Shown here: positions 33,332-45,500 of the stretch, piece after piece
How positions within the stretch are numbered: the first letter of the stretch is position 1
Layout of the letters: each line of letters starts with the position of its first letter
Made by a program: the position numbers and the translations under genes
Notes under the pieces: generated by a model
Seen by the model: only the letters and a program-made list of their open reading frames with translations
Databases searched by the model: none
Told to the model about the DNA's origin: nothing
Assembly (NCBI GenBank): GCA_027943245.1
Contig: JANDJZ010000049.1
Coordinates: forward strand, 1-46,204
Source of the DNA: Acanthamoeba sp. SK_2022b
Taxonomy: Eukaryota > Discosea > Longamoebia > Acanthamoebidae
Direction: 5' to 3'
DNA length: 46,204 nt

Positions 33332-35593
33332 TCACTTGCGGACGACGGGCGAGCTGGCGTTCTTGAGCGGGCTCTTCAAAATGCTGAACGCGGGCTTGCG
33401 GTTCGGCGGCGGCGTCGACCCGCGGGCGTGCTTGGCCGGCGGGTCCACCTTCCTGAACTCTGTGTGTTACACACCAGGCGCGACACGTTCAGCTGTGGCT
33501 GGCCACACGATCACCACGCCCACGCTCGCCCTCGCCTACATCATCACCACATCGAAGGAGTTGACTCGGGCCGTGGGTCGGCTTACCTTGCACCGAGTTG
33601 GATTCGAGGGAGAACCTCAGCCTGGGGCCGGTCCTCTTTCGCGGGGTCTCTGCCTGCTCCGGCTGGGCGGCGGCCACAGCGGTCTCGGGCTCGGGCTCGG
33701 GCTCGGGGTGGGTGTCAGAGTCTTCCTGCACAAGGCCCGCCAAGCTGTTTCGGCTCAGTCGCGTCCTCTTTCTGTAGGTTTCGATCCACGAGGGTTTGAC
33801 GATTCGTCTGCTGTGTGCGCATGCGCCGGTGTGGGCGTGCTTCCTCTTCTTCGAGACGCTGCTTGGACGACGCACAGGCAGAGCGATCGAGTCAATATTT
33901 CGTGTGGCGTATGACGCGAGGAATAGCGTGGGGGTCGACGTACGCCGAGTAATCGACCTCCTCCTCCTCTTCGGTGGCCGAGGGCTGGACCTCATCCATT
34001 CCATTCTCATCGCCTCCGTTCTCCTCCTCCTCCTCTTCACCATTCTCGACAGCCGCAGCCTTGTCATTGGCCTCATGGGTGGCCACGCCATTGGAGTGAA
34101 CCTGGGGCACCTCGGCCGAAATATCCTGCAGTCAAGTCATGACGGATCCATTTAGCGCTCGTACTTCTTATTTATGACTTGTTAGCAATTAAGATAAAAA
34201 TGAATAAATGTAATTGAAAAAAGAACGCTTCAACGCACCATGCGAGTCACCGTGGAGACGTTGAGCTGCTTTTGGAGGGCCTTCCTGTAGCCGTAGAACC
34301 TGGCCCTGTGGCTGTCCTTGGTGTCTCTGCGTGAATGTGGAAATCGTCAATGGCAAACGAAACCACCAGTCGGCCACGATTGGGCAAGGGAGAAGGAGAG
34401 ACGGTGCTCACTTGCTGGTGGCGTATTCGAAGAGGCGAGCGGCGAGTGCGGGATAGTCGAAGAAGCGGAGGGGCGAGGCGGTGGGGAGGTCCTCATCGGT
34501 GGCGGTGGTGGTCGGGCCACGCAGGATGGGCCGCAGCACGCGCTCGTCGATGCGCGTGAGGACCAGCTTGTCGGGGTACTGCGACAGGGCGTACAGGAAG
34601 CACTCCAGCACCTCGTTCATCGCGCCCTTTCGCAGCTTCACTTTGCCATTGCCGTCGTCGCCCGTCTCCACCGCCTGCCAGCATACGCGCGAGTTAGATT
34701 GTGTGCGTGCGTTTATGGGAGAGGGAGAGAGGGGGGAGAACCAGCTTGAGCTCATCCAAGAAGATGTCGGCAAAGTGGAGGGCGATGCCGGGGCACAGCG
34801 GGGTGGCCCTGAGGTCGCCGGTGGAGTCACGGCCGAGGGCGAAGCGCTGCATGGGCTGCGCAAAGAGAGCGATGTCCTCGGCTCGCCACTGGTGGCGGGC
34901 CAGCAGGAGGAGCGCCTGGCGCAGGAGGTGGCGCAGCAGCGAGAGAAACTTGTCGACGCGGTGCTTGTCGACAGTCTGCCAGCGCTGCTGGATGGTCCAA
35001 AGACCGGCGGCAAGGTAGCGCATGCCGGCCTCGACGGTCCCGGACGAGTGCATGAGGCTGGCGATGTTGATCGCCACCTCGGCGTGCACGATCAGCTTGT
35101 CCGCGTGCCACAGACCTGCGCCATACACGCGAGGACAGTCACTCGCGAGCGCCTGGGCAGGCGGGCGGAGAACGGCACGGGGCAGGGGAGGAGCGCGCGT
35201 ACAGAAGAAGAGGCCCTGCCACAGCTTGCGGAGGTCGGTCTCGCTGGCCTTGGTTTGGTGGGCCAACCACTTGGCCACGAACCTCACGGCGCGGTCCCGC
35301 ACCTTCTTCTCTGCATCGGTTTCGAAAGGAGCAAAAGGAGCAAGAGGCAAAGGCGATGAGTAGCTGACAAGCGAAGCATTTTCCGACTTCAAAATCCGTT
35401 GGTGTAAACTAAAATTATTGGGTTGATTTATTCAAAACGAGTACCACAACTGACACGGCAACAAACTGAAGGAAATGGTAAAGTAATTTATGAAAAATTA
35501 AGCAAAGCAGGAGCTAGTACCGCTGTGGGCCAATTTGCGGGTGAAGTTGAGATAGGCATTTTGCTGACCCGCGTCCAACGTAGATTGTGACAT
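33332..35593 (-). CDS. RRP1: RRP1/Nop52, ribosomal RNA processing protein
   Basis: Eight exons (35593-35521, 35310-35203, 35115-34742, 34674-34412, 34326-34239, 34125-33916, 33848-33587, 33459-33332) give 501 residues in phase. The N-terminus (AYLNFTRKLAHSEKKVRDRA, then LRKLWQGLFFCLWHADKLIV) and the DKFLSLLRHLLRQALLLLAR helix are characteristic of the Nop52 domain. The C-terminal third is acidic then basic and disordered, with a PEPEPEPE run and an ILKSPLKNASSPVVRK end. Family members act in the nucleolus in processing of 27S pre-rRNA to the large subunit. The exon 6/7 border uses an unusual GTCATA donor and is the least sure. It shares an upstream region with the gene at 35901. Confidence 0.9.
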
Positions 35594-35900
35594 TGCTGAT
35601 CAGGAGATCGGGAAGATGCCAGATGTACCTCTCCGATAGATTCCAAGCGCGAAGGACGGACAAGAAAAAAAGAAATGAAAGTCCGCGAGCGGGAAAAGAA
35701 GAGGAGAATGAAATTGTGAAGAAATCATTTGTTCTTTTCTTTCCTTTATGACGTTGATAGGTAACCAACCGCGCATGGCGCAAAAGAAGGATAGACCAAT
35801 CAGAGTGGTTTTACCTCTACCTCCCCTGGCGCGCTTCTAACGGTTCTTTCGACGTTCCCCTCTATCCCTTCCACTCTCGAGTAACAACATCACCACCCGC
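35594..35900. promoter_or_regulatory. Divergent intergenic region
   Basis: A 307-base gap between the RRP1 start and a plus-strand membrane-protein gene. It is purine-rich on the plus strand up to about 35720 and contains no ORF or RNA gene I can support. It probably carries promoters for both genes. Confidence 0.4.
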
Positions 35901-36629
35901 ATGTTCATCACCTACCTCTGGTTCGACTTGCTGCTGGTCGCTATTCTAGCGCTGACGGCCTTGCTTAGCCTTACGGCTGCTTGGCTCTCGTTCTGGCGAC
36001 CGCTTCCAGCCGCTGGCGAACAGCTGCAAGCCCTGGAAGGCACTCCGACTGCCACGCCGGCCACGCCAAGCAGGTCATCCACCCACACCTCCGGCAGCGC
36101 CACCTACAGCTCGACTTGCAGCCCTCCTTCGACCCCTGTCACACCCCTGGCAAGGTTCTTGCTCTTGGAGACCGAAGAGGCAGAGAAGGCTAAGCTGTAC
36201 GACACCGTTCACAACCGGGAGCACGGCATGCTCTCAGTGCTGGCACGACAAACCAAGAAGGGATACTTCAACCACACCTTCTATCTCGTCTTTGAACACG
36301 TCTCTCGAGTCGAAGAAGGCCTTAGCAGGAGCGTCAATATGGAGCACCCGGCCACCCGAGACAACAGCCAGGCCAACCAGCTGAACAGGGAAGAGCTCTT
36401 GTCCAACATCGACCGCAACGTGTCCAGCGAACTGCTCCACGCTGACTTCTACCGCTACGCCCAAGAGAGCAGCAGGAGATTGGCAGCTCTTCGTAAACTC
36501 TTCGAAGACGCCGCGGGAGTCCGGCTGGATGAGAAGCATGAGGGGTGCATCACCTTCCTATCGATAAGCTGGAGGAGATGCGAAGTGGAGCCTGTTTCCG
36601 AGCCTTCGCCTGCCACACCTAATCAGTAG
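35901..36629 (+). CDS. Single-pass membrane protein of unknown function
   Basis: One uninterrupted exon codes 242 residues. It starts MFITYLWFDLLLVAILALTA and continues with about 15 more hydrophobic residues, so a signal anchor or signal peptide is clear. A Ser/Thr/Pro-rich linker (residues 45-85) follows, then a mostly helical charged domain (LLETEEAEKAKLYDTVHNRE, LLHADFYRYAQESSRRLAAL). I recognise no family. It lacks introns, which is unusual in this window and could reflect retroposition or simply a short gene; codon use looks like the neighbours. An AATAAA-like AAATAAAG lies about 140 bases after the stop. Confidence 0.7.
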   Translation: MFITYLWFDLLLVAILALTALLSLTAAWLSFWRPLPAAGEQLQALEGTPTATPATPSRSSTHTSGSATYSSTCSPPSTPVTPLARFLLLETEEAEKAKLYDTVHNREHGMLSVLARQTKKGYFNHTFYLVFEHVSRVEEGLSRSVNMEHPATRDNSQANQLNREELLSNIDRNVSSELLHADFYRYAQESSRRLAALRKLFEDAAGVRLDEKHEGCITFLSISWRRCEVEPVSEPSPATPNQ

Positions 36630-36872
36630 CCTTCGCCCGAAGCTGAAGCCATTGGCTTCCCACGCTTCATCATTTCTTCGCTTCTGCTTCTTGTTGGGGT
36701 TATGTCGATTTTTGGTAATGTCGCTTACCTTGTTTAGGCGAGAGGTGTGATCACACAAAATAAAGTGAATGTTTATCTGTGCTACTTATCACCTATGTTT
36801 ATGCGTGTGAGCCCAGCGAGCAAGTAGGTGCTCAAGACAATCGAGAGGAAACGGGCAACTACGACAAGGGTC

Positions 36873-38128
36873 TCACGACAAGTTGGGCTTCACGGGCTTT
36901 AGCTTGAGCGTCATGAAGGCCACGAAGCGGTAGAGAAGCGTAAGAGCCCATATGGCCTGAACAAGATGCGGTCGTGAGCGCATGCGCTCGCAAGATGGGC
37001 AGGGGTGTGTATGCGTGCGTGTGTGTGTACGTACGCCGAAGTAGGGCCACAAGCGATCCACGTCGAAGTCGAGGCTGTCCAGCACAGCATCTCCGTTGGC
37101 GTAGGTGCAAGTTCCTGCAAGTGTGTGTTGACGTCAGCAAAGCGCTTGCACAGTCCGTTGTGAATGGGTGGTGTGACCGTTGACGGCTTGATCAGCCTTG
37201 CATTCAAGATCTAGCTCGTGGAACTCGTTGATGGCCAGCACTTCCGCCCCGTAGTATGTTATCAGCCCGTAGTTGGCGTAACGCAGCGGGTAGGGAAGGG
37301 AACTCGCGGAGCGGAAGTAGCCACTCATCAGCAGGAACAGCGAAAACATGACCTGGCCGAGGAAGGGACAAGGTCGGTCAATCTGGACCGGTCAGATAGT
37401 AGCTAGTGACCGTACCGCTGAAAGCATGTTGGCGATGCCGACGTCGTAGAAGAGCGAGCACAGGAAGAGACCGACGGTCTCGCCCGTGAACAGGAATGAA
37501 AGGGCTACTCCGTAGAACACGAAGAAGCGCCAACTGCACAGGGTTCGTTAGTTCAAAACGCGATTGTTGAGCCATGGACAACTAGAGGCAAACAGAGGTG
37601 GGCGCGTACGCATCCTCCAAGCTGAGACCGATCACAAAGTATGTTAGACACGAGCAACCAGCCACGGAGATGAGCTGGTTGTGTTGCGAGCGGAGGGAGA
37701 TCGAGAATTAGTTGCGCGTTACAGAGCGTCCATGAACACATATGAGTATGCGCGCATGTCTAGGACATACATCGAGGGGGAGCTCAATCGACATGTAGGA
37801 TAGCAGGAATGTAGTTGTCCCATAGAGCCCGTCGATACGTTCACGATAAAACACGTTTCGCTCTCCCGGGACTGCAGTCGTCGCGGATTAGCCGTGTCTC
37901 CGTGCTATCGGCGGGTTGGCAATCACGAGCGCGGAGGGGGCGTACACATGGCGATGGCGTTCAGCTGACCGACGAACAGAAGCGAGATGACCTCATAGAG
38001 GAATCCGAGCTTGTTCTGTACTCCGATCTGGTCGTTATCGATGCGCAGGAAGCAGATAGTCATGATCACCGCAAAGGCCATGACCTGAAGCCCCCCCCCC
38101 GCCGAGCGTTACTGGCTTGTTAGTATCA

Positions 38129-38164
<36 letters not shown>

Positions 38165-40440
38165 CACACACACAAATCTTTGGCCAACGAATCAAACCTG
38201 AGTGAAGCGAGTGAGCGCAGCCTGCGGGTCGCGAAGAAGGTTCCGATAGGCCCTCCGAACGAGGATCGGGTAGGCCTTGTAGGCGGGCAGCGCCGACCGC
38301 AGGGAATACATCTTCTCCTCCTTCTCGGCGTTGAGGTTGAGCGCCCTCGCTTCCTTCTCCTCCTGCACCTGGGATTGTACAACATCATATATTTAATTTG
38401 ATATAATAAGAGCGCGTTGAGCCATGGGGCAGCAGATTTGTGGCCAGGGGTGCTGTACCTGCTTGAGTGTGTGCTCGCGGTCCTCCGAGTTGGTCCATGC
38501 ATCGCACAGACTCTCCAGACGCTCCTTGGACACCTTCTCCGCTTCTTCGCTGCGCGGGTCGACGGTCATCAGGTCCACTTGAAGTATGTGTACGTGTGAT
38601 TACGCAGTGTTAGGAGCATGCCATGATAGCGCGATTGTCGCTTTCTACTAATGACAGCAATGAGCAATCCTACGTACGGAAATAGTCAGCAGGGTTGACG
38701 TGGCTGGGACAGACGTAGCCCAGCTCGTCAAAGTATGCCAGGATGTCCCTCGCCTCTCCGAAATAGACGACCTCGCCTGATCGAATAACGACCAGTCCCG
38801 CAGCACAGGTGCAAGCAAGTAAGAAAATGAGAGCGCGCTGGGTGGAATGAGAGGGAGGTCCTACCCTTGGAGAGTAGCAAGACCAAGTCGAACGTTGACA
38901 TCATCTCCGAACGAGGTTGGTGAATGGTGCAGATGACGGTTCGGCCCTAGATTTACGTGTGCGTATATGCGGGTGGTCGCGTGTTAGTAGGCAGCCCGCG
39001 CATAAGGCGAGCGCCCGATTAGTAGAGGATAGGGTCACACCTGGTGCGCAATATCGAGCAGAGTGTTCATGAGCTTGTTGGCCGTGAAGCTGTCCAGGCC
39101 GGACGTAGGTTCATCCAACATCAGCACACCTAGAGAGTGCATGTCGCCCCCCCCCCCGGAGAAAGCAATCAGATCATCGGCTGCGTATTTCGAGGAGCGA
39201 ATGAATGCGTGCGTGCGTACTCGGATCGGTCAGCAGCTGCAGCCCAATCGACACACGACGCCGTTCGCCACCGCTAATGCCGTGCGAGTTCTCGCCTCCG
39301 ATCTTTGTGTTGGCGCAGTCCTTCAGGCCCAGCTCCAGGATGACGTTCTCCACCTAGCGGGATGCGGCGCGGACCGAGGAGTCAGGCGGCAGTTGATGAT
39401 CGACGCGCCCTACTCAACGCTTCATCAGGGGCAAGAGCGACGAGGTAAGATGTGTACGTACGAGTTCAATCTTCTTCAGTTTGGGCATGCTGGCGGGGAG
39501 AGAGAGGAGGCCGGCATAGGTGAGCGTCTCACGCACGGTGAGATGCGGCAAGATGTAGTCCTATCCACGCGCGCAAGACGAGGAGTGTGAGTCGCCTCAA
39601 GCGCCCACTAGCATAAACACACGGGCGAATTGCCGCTCGTGGACGCACCTTCTGCATCACGTAGGCAGCGATGCGACGGATCTCCTTGGGCGTCTTGGGC
39701 ACGCCGTTGAACAGCACTTCGCCGTCGGCCACGATGTCGGTCGGCCGCGGCGTGAGGTATCGCGTCCATCCCTCGGCCTGCATGCGCCCTGCCAACGAAT
39801 TGAGCAGCGTCGTCTTGCCGCTTCCTGCCACACAAACACGCACGCGCGCGCGCACAAACGCAACCAAGCCCATCAGCCCCGCATACGCACATGTCGACAC
39901 GGGCGAGACGGAGGGAGAGCCGAACCGGAAGAGCCCAGGATGGCAAGCAGCTGCCCGGGCTTGACAACGCACGACACGTCTTTGAGGATTTGCTGGCTGG
40001 AGGGGCCCTTGGCCCAGAGCCGACGCAGCGGGTTTCGGTCCTTGGCCCAAATGCTCAGTCCCTTCACCGCCACGCTCACTCCCGCGCCCTCGCGCTTGCG
40101 GAACCACGCCGCGCCCGCCTTCTCTCCTGCGGTTGTTGGGCCAGGCGAAGGTGTTGAGCTCCGCCTATAACGGGTACCTGACCACGCCTCGAGGACACCC
40201 GAACGAGAAGAGAGGAGTACCATCGTGTTTGTCATCTTCGTTGTTATCGCTGTCGAGGCCTTCGTGGTCACGGAAGGCCTCGGCCTTGGTGGTCTCCTTC
40301 TCATCGTCATCCGAAGAGGATGAAGATGAGCTGTGGCTGCTGGCAAGGGAGGGAGCATCTTCTATTGCCGGATGTTCATCGTGCACGTCTTCCTCCTCCC
40401 GCTCGGGGAGGCGCGTGGGTATCCTGGCCGACTCTTCCAT
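36873..40440 (-). CDS. ABCG-family (White/Brown) half transporter
   Basis: Seventeen exons (40440-40221, 40126-39926, 39824-39649, 39560-39462, 39353-39221, 39129-39041, 38946-38865, 38776-38678, 38577-38459, 38368-38198, 38084-37946, 37871-37771, 37674-37610, 37533-37416, 37352-37178, 37114-37035, 36956-36873) give 716 residues with every phase closing. An acidic, Ser-rich N-terminus (1-75) precedes the ATPase: Walker A GSSGSGKT (138-145), signature ISGGE (258-262), Walker B VLMLDE (278-283) and H-loop His315. The membrane part starts near 464, with helices such as [15 protein letters not shown] and [18 protein letters not shown]. This is the ABC-then-TM order of half-size ABCG proteins, which dimerise to export lipids, sterols or xenobiotics; the substrate cannot be told. 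Confidence 0.94.
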
Positions 40441-40687
40441 CTTCGCCGTCTCGCCGTCTGCTGCAAGGCACAGGAGGAAGGTACGCGGAGGAAGGCACGG
40501 TGGAAACGCCTCACCAAATTACTTGATTGTTTGCATATTATCAATCTTCAAGATATTCGACGTATGAGCATTCCAAGAATATACCAGGCAACACTGCACA
40601 CATCGCACACCACATTACTTCGAAATCGAGTGTTTGGCCTCGAATCTCAGTGCATCGACCACGTACCCACACCCAAGTTGAGAATTG

Positions 40688-41110
40688 ATGGAGAGCCGCA
40701 ACATCTTCAGTCTTTGCGAGGCTCATTTCGAGAGCTTCAAGGAGCGATGCCTTACTTACAACGGAGACCCTGCCCTCAAGCCACGCGAGTGCCAGGGCAC
40801 GTATGATTTTGTGAGCGAATGCGTGGGAGTGGCCACCATCTCCTGTTGCGAGAAGGAGGCCGCCGAATTCCGGAAAGAGTGCGATGCAGTTGAGGCTGGC
40901 GCGGATGGCGGACGGCCGTGGGAGAACACGCAGCTGTGTAAGGACAGGACCAGAAGGCTGGAGCAGTGCATGAGCGGCACGTACGGCATCAAGAGCCGCA
41001 TCGATCTCCAGAGCGCCGAGGATCGCGACCTCGATCGTCGTGCGCGAGAGCTCGAGGAGGAAGCTGCACGCGTAGAGGCCATCCAGCGCAACCACAACCC
41101 GCGGTCCTAA
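40688..41110 (+). CDS. Twin-CX9C (CHCH-like) small protein
   Basis: One exon codes 140 residues from ATG 40688. Cysteine pairs are spaced CX10C (CEAHFESFKERC), CX9C (CQGTYDFVSEC), CX10C (within CCEKEAAEFRKEC) and CX9C (CKDRTRRLEQC), all in predicted helices. This resembles the coiled-coil-helix-coiled-coil-helix proteins oxidised by Mia40 in the mitochondrial intermembrane space, although two of the spacings are off by one. There is no cleavable leader, as is usual for that import route. The C-terminus is a charged helix (AEDRDLDRRARELEEEAARV). The family and location are inference. It is divergent from the ABCG gene 247 bases away. Confidence 0.7.
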   Translation: MESRNIFSLCEAHFESFKERCLTYNGDPALKPRECQGTYDFVSECVGVATISCCEKEAAEFRKECDAVEAGADGGRPWENTQLCKDRTRRLEQCMSGTYGIKSRIDLQSAEDRDLDRRARELEEEAARVEAIQRNHNPRS

Positions 41111-41251
41111 GCCCTCTCCCCCTTCTCTCATAAACTCCAACCCTCGCGCTCTAGCCGCTGTGGCATGTGGCACAAAGCGTGTCACACGCGAGGTGTGTGG
41201 CCTTTACTCTCATCTCTTGCCTCCCGTCGCTCTGGTCTCCTCTTTGTCCCT

Positions 41252-42457
41252 TTACGCCGGCCTCTCGGTCGCGTCTGCCGGCTTGCCTTTGCCTTCTCGT
41301 CCATATTCCTGCGGCCACGCACATTGAGGTCACGGAGTGGCCTCCAGAGCATAGTGGGTGGGCAAGGCAGCAGCGGTACGACGAAGATGGGCAGCCCGTG
41401 CAGGACGTAGCCATGGACGGCCGCCAGGGCCTGGGCGGCGAGCTCCTGGCTGGCCAGGGTGACGAAGGCCTGGCCACTCATGCGACCCGTCATCACCTTG
41501 ATCTCGATGTCGCTGTGAGCCCCCCCCCCCAATACCCACACACCAGTTGGCGACTTGGCACTGCTCGCTCATGAGTGCGCACGCGCGAGAGAGGAGAGGG
41601 AGAGGAGAGAAAGAAACAGAGAGCAGAGGGCACAGCGCGTGCCTGGGGCTTTGGCCGGGGGCGGTGAAGGACCCGAAGAGCCGGAGCAGCTCCGAGGGGG
41701 GAACCTCCTTCTTCCTGTGCAGGTTCTTGAGGTGGAGCTTGTGCGAGGGCGTGCCGGGCTGATACTTGTCGTAGCCCTTGGCCTGCAGCAGCTCTGGCGA
41801 AGCGATTCGTCAACGGCCGAGTGCAGCACTTTTCCACGCAGCGACTGGCGACGGTCGTACCCGAGACAGGCATACGATTGGCGGCAAGCTCCTCGAGCGT
41901 CAGCGGTCGCGCAGCTGCGCTGCTCTCCGCGGCGGCGGGCTCTGCCACCTGCGTTGTGGGGGTACTGCTGTCGCTGGCCGAAGGCGACACCGTGGTGCCG
42001 TCCGCAATAGCGGCAGAAGTCGACGACGTTCCAGCGGCGGTGGCCGTCGCGGTGGTCGTGGTGGTCGCCCCGCTCCCCAGCTTGATCTGGATCGTGTCGT
42101 GTTTCTTCGACGCGGATAAGGCAGGTGTGGGGACCTTCTGAAAGGCGTGCACCGCGCTCGAGATGAGCTTCATCTGCTCCTGCATGGTGTCCTCCTTCAC
42201 GTGCACACGCCATGACACAAGGGAGGTAAGCAGCTCGAATCCAAACGTAGAGGGGCGAGGAGGGGAGTACCTCTTCGTCGGACTCGAGTTCGGATTCGTC
42301 GGTGGAGAGGTCGGCGTCGGACACGTGGGACGTGGCCTGTTTGCGTCGCTTGGGGTGTGGCCCATGACGTGCGCTTCGACTGCCGATATGTTTCTGTGGC
42401 CCGAACGGGGCGGGCAAATTGAGTTTGTTCATGAGATGCAGCGTCATCGTGTAGAAC
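41252..42457 (-). CDS. U11/U12-65K (RNPC3)-like minor-spliceosome protein, N-terminal RRM absent
   Basis: Exons 42457-42271, 42194-41861, 41793-41634, 41512-41380 and 41308-41252 close in phase. The sequence FYTMTLHLMNKLNLPAPFG is the hallmark linker of RNPC3/U11-U12 65K proteins, followed by an acidic DLSTDESELESDEE block and a Thr/Ala-rich region. The C-terminal RRM has HKLHLKNLHRKK (RNP2), MSGQAFVTL (RNP1) and a final strand LPIFVEYGREGKG. In humans this RRM binds U12 snRNA, and the N-terminal RRM, which contacts the U11 protein 59K, is missing here. If the gene is separate it starts at the ATG at 42447 (286 residues). It might instead be the 3' part of the CLU gene, because the phases join across the CA repeat. 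Confidence 0.8.
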
Positions 42458-42461
42458 CTGT

Positions 42462-42462
<1 letters not shown>

Positions 42463-42526
<64 letters not shown>
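42463..42526. repeat. (AC)32 microsatellite
   Basis: Thirty-two AC units fill nearly all of the 89 bases between the last CLU exon and the first 65K-like exon. On the minus strand it reads (GT)n and ends against a CACAG acceptor. Confidence 0.97.
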
Positions 42527-42529
<3 letters not shown>

Positions 42530-42546
42530 GGCAGAAGGCATGGCAC

Positions 42547-45500
42547 CGAGAGAAGGCGTCGGAGCACAGGGGCAAGTGGTAGCCACGAACGAACTCGGGA
42601 CGGAACAGCTGGAAGAGGAAACCGCCACGCACGCCCGGCGTGGGCGTTGTGGGCGGGAACACGCGGGCAGTATCGAGCACGTAGAACCGGCCGTCCGTCC
42701 CGCGGTGGCCCTCTGCGCTCACGCGCGGGAGGTGTGAGCGGCACGGTACGCGCAAGGGGGGAGGGGAGAGAAGGCACCGATGTCGCCTGGCCCGCAGATG
42801 GGCACCCTGCGCGCGGTCTTAAGCATGTCGGGAGGCACTACAGGCACGATGTGGTGCGACTTGATATTGAGCGCGCGGCCGGCCTTCTTCATGAGCGCGT
42901 TCATCTCTTTGTACTTGTTGTGTAGGGTCCTACCCCCATCCGCCGAGCCATACGCGATCTGACCGAGCAATCGATTGATTGGTCGATCAGTTGGTGGTCA
43001 AGATGGTCAAGGCCGAGAGGCCGAGTGGGGCAACGCACGGTATTGGAGCCCACGGGCAGAATTGAGGTGGCGCTGAGCCGGTAGCCCTTGTAGTCTACTC
43101 GCACAATCCTTCTTCAGAGGGAATACACGAGGTTACAGCTGAGAGGGAGGTGGAGAGCAGCGTACCGATGACGGTCATCAACGGGAAATGGAGGGTGTTG
43201 GGGAAGCGCGAGTTGAGCGAGTAGTTTATGTAAGCGGTGAGGCCCTTGATCTCGTGCTGCGTGGCCTTCATCGCGAACTCGGTGCCGCCGTAGAGCTGCG
43301 CCGAATCGAGGGCAAACTTGAACAGAATGCCGTGCGAGATGTACTTGGCGCCGCCCGCCACTCCTCCGAGGTTGACCGGCGGAACGAGCTTCTTGGCGTC
43401 GGGCTGCGGGAGTTCGTCGACGATGATCTGCGCCAGCACTTCGGCGATCACCGTGAACTGATGCACCAGGTCGCCTATTTTGACGCATGGCTGCTCCCAC
43501 GGCAGAGCGCAGGCGAGATGAGATTAGACGAGGCGTTGAGTGAACGGGAAGAGGGGGAGAGAGGCTGAGACCTTGCTCTTGCCGGCGAGGAGGATGGGAT
43601 TGAAGGGCGCGGAGACAAAGTTGTCTTGCCTCGCCAGCTCGCCCACGTCCACGAACCGGCCTCTCGGAGTTAGGAGCTCCTCGCGGTGCGACTTCATCAC
43701 CATCTGGAACTCCTCGTTCCAGTCCCGCGACATGCCTGTTGGTAAACCATGCACAAGTGGCCTTGGTGTGAGAGCAGCCCGTCGTCATCGACGCGCATTG
43801 GGCGCCTCAAGTTGCATGCGCGGGGCAGACCTCGATTGATGATGATGGCCCGAGTCCACCATTGCTGGTCCTCGTACGAGTTGGTGGCCAGGCTCACCAT
43901 TTCGGGCTTCTTGCTCTTGCTCGATCTGTAGAGAATCGACATTCAACGGGCGACGGTCAGGCGCACGGGCTTGCCCGCCAAGACAGCCCACGGTGGGACA
44001 CGTACTTGTATTTGATGGTGAAACCGAACTTGCCCTCCCACCCGACGCCACGGTTGGCGCGGAACTCGCGCACGCGGATGATGGCCTCCAGATCGATGCT
44101 CAGCGAAATGGGCGCCCCATGATGGTAGCCGTTCAGCTTCTGCTTCTGCGAGTTGTCTCCGAATAAGATCACCGCAAGGCCAGCCCCGGAGGCTGCGTGG
44201 GAGTGGCGTCGTACCATTTCGTCGTCAGCAAAGGACTGGAAGTGTTCCGACACTTTATTGATCTTGGCCAGGCTCTGCGAGCAGTAGGTCTCCAGAATCT
44301 GCGCAGTGAAGTGGGATAAGCACCGACCGTGAGTCTCACCGATTGAGCGAGGGGGAGAGCTGAGAGCGAACCTTATCCGAGATCAAGACGCGGTCCTCGT
44401 CGACGCAGATGTTGACCGAGTCAAACACCGTCTGAGGTGTGGGAATGCCGGTCTTTGGGTCGACCTTCACGCGCACGCTCCACATGTACAGCTCGCCCTT
44501 CTTGACCGGCTCCGCAAGAGCTCGCAGATCTGCCGGCCGCCCACCATCAGCACACTTGGCTGCCACATGAAAGAATGACTTTCGGCAGCCGTGAAACAGG
44601 GGAGGAGCACCGTGCTGTGTTTGCAGGGAGCGCTGGTTCTCCAAGTAGTCATCCCTGTCCTGCGGACGGACGATCATCGATCCCTTGGTTTGCTGCTGCT
44701 TCTTCATGTAGCGGTAGATGTTGTCGTTGGTGCCCTCCTCGACTACTGCTCTGCGATTCGAACTGTGCGTGGAGACCCCGAGGGCCGCCAGCGTCAACGG
44801 CGGCGGAGGCGGAGGCGGCACTGGAATTGAGAAGGAGGAGGAGAAAGAAGAAGAGGCCGAAGATAACGACGAAGGACGGACGGGCGATGTCGTCGACGAG
44901 GGTTTGGGCTTCTTGCTCCGCTTGTTCTCTTTCGCCTTTTCCGCAGTCTCGACCACAGGCACCGGCGCGAAGTCCAGCTCCTGATAGCTGCTCGATTCCA
45001 CCTCGCTCTCTTGCTCGTAGACTGCGCGGTCATTTGAATGAACCTCTCCGGCGTACCTCCTTCCTTCGTCGTCGCTTACCCATTTCGCTTCGTTCTCGTA
45101 TTCGCTCTTTCGAGGTTCGTTTTCGTCTTTTTCGTTCACCTCGACGTAGTAGGAGTCCGTCACGACGCCTTCCGCGATCTCTATTGAATGCTCCTCATCG
45201 GGCTCAACTTGAACGTACGCCGACGACGTGATGGGCGTCACTGGTGGTCCGTAGATGTCCGAATCCCACGCCCCGCGCAGCTGTGAGCTCGGCTCTCGAA
45301 AGCCGCGCTCGTCTTGCTCGTCAGTCCCGCTGGTTGAGTCTTCGCTGAGATCGGTGCTTCGCAGGCTCACGTCGTTACACTGAGCCGGCTTCTCAACTGG
45401 CGCGCCGCGGTCATCAACAAGCGAATAAATATCGACAACGCTGATCTGGTCGTCATCGGTGACCACCACTTCCGTGGGCGTGTACATGCTGTCGCACAGG

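Noticed and set aside
38131..38172. CACG/CA repeat as a regulatory element
   Set aside because: It lies inside an intron of the ABCG gene and looks like an ordinary microsatellite.
42444..42755. CLU exon read through into a Val-Cys repeat with its own stop
   Set aside because: Possible but less likely than splicing, since the tail is only the microsatellite; kept as the alternative in the fusion finding.
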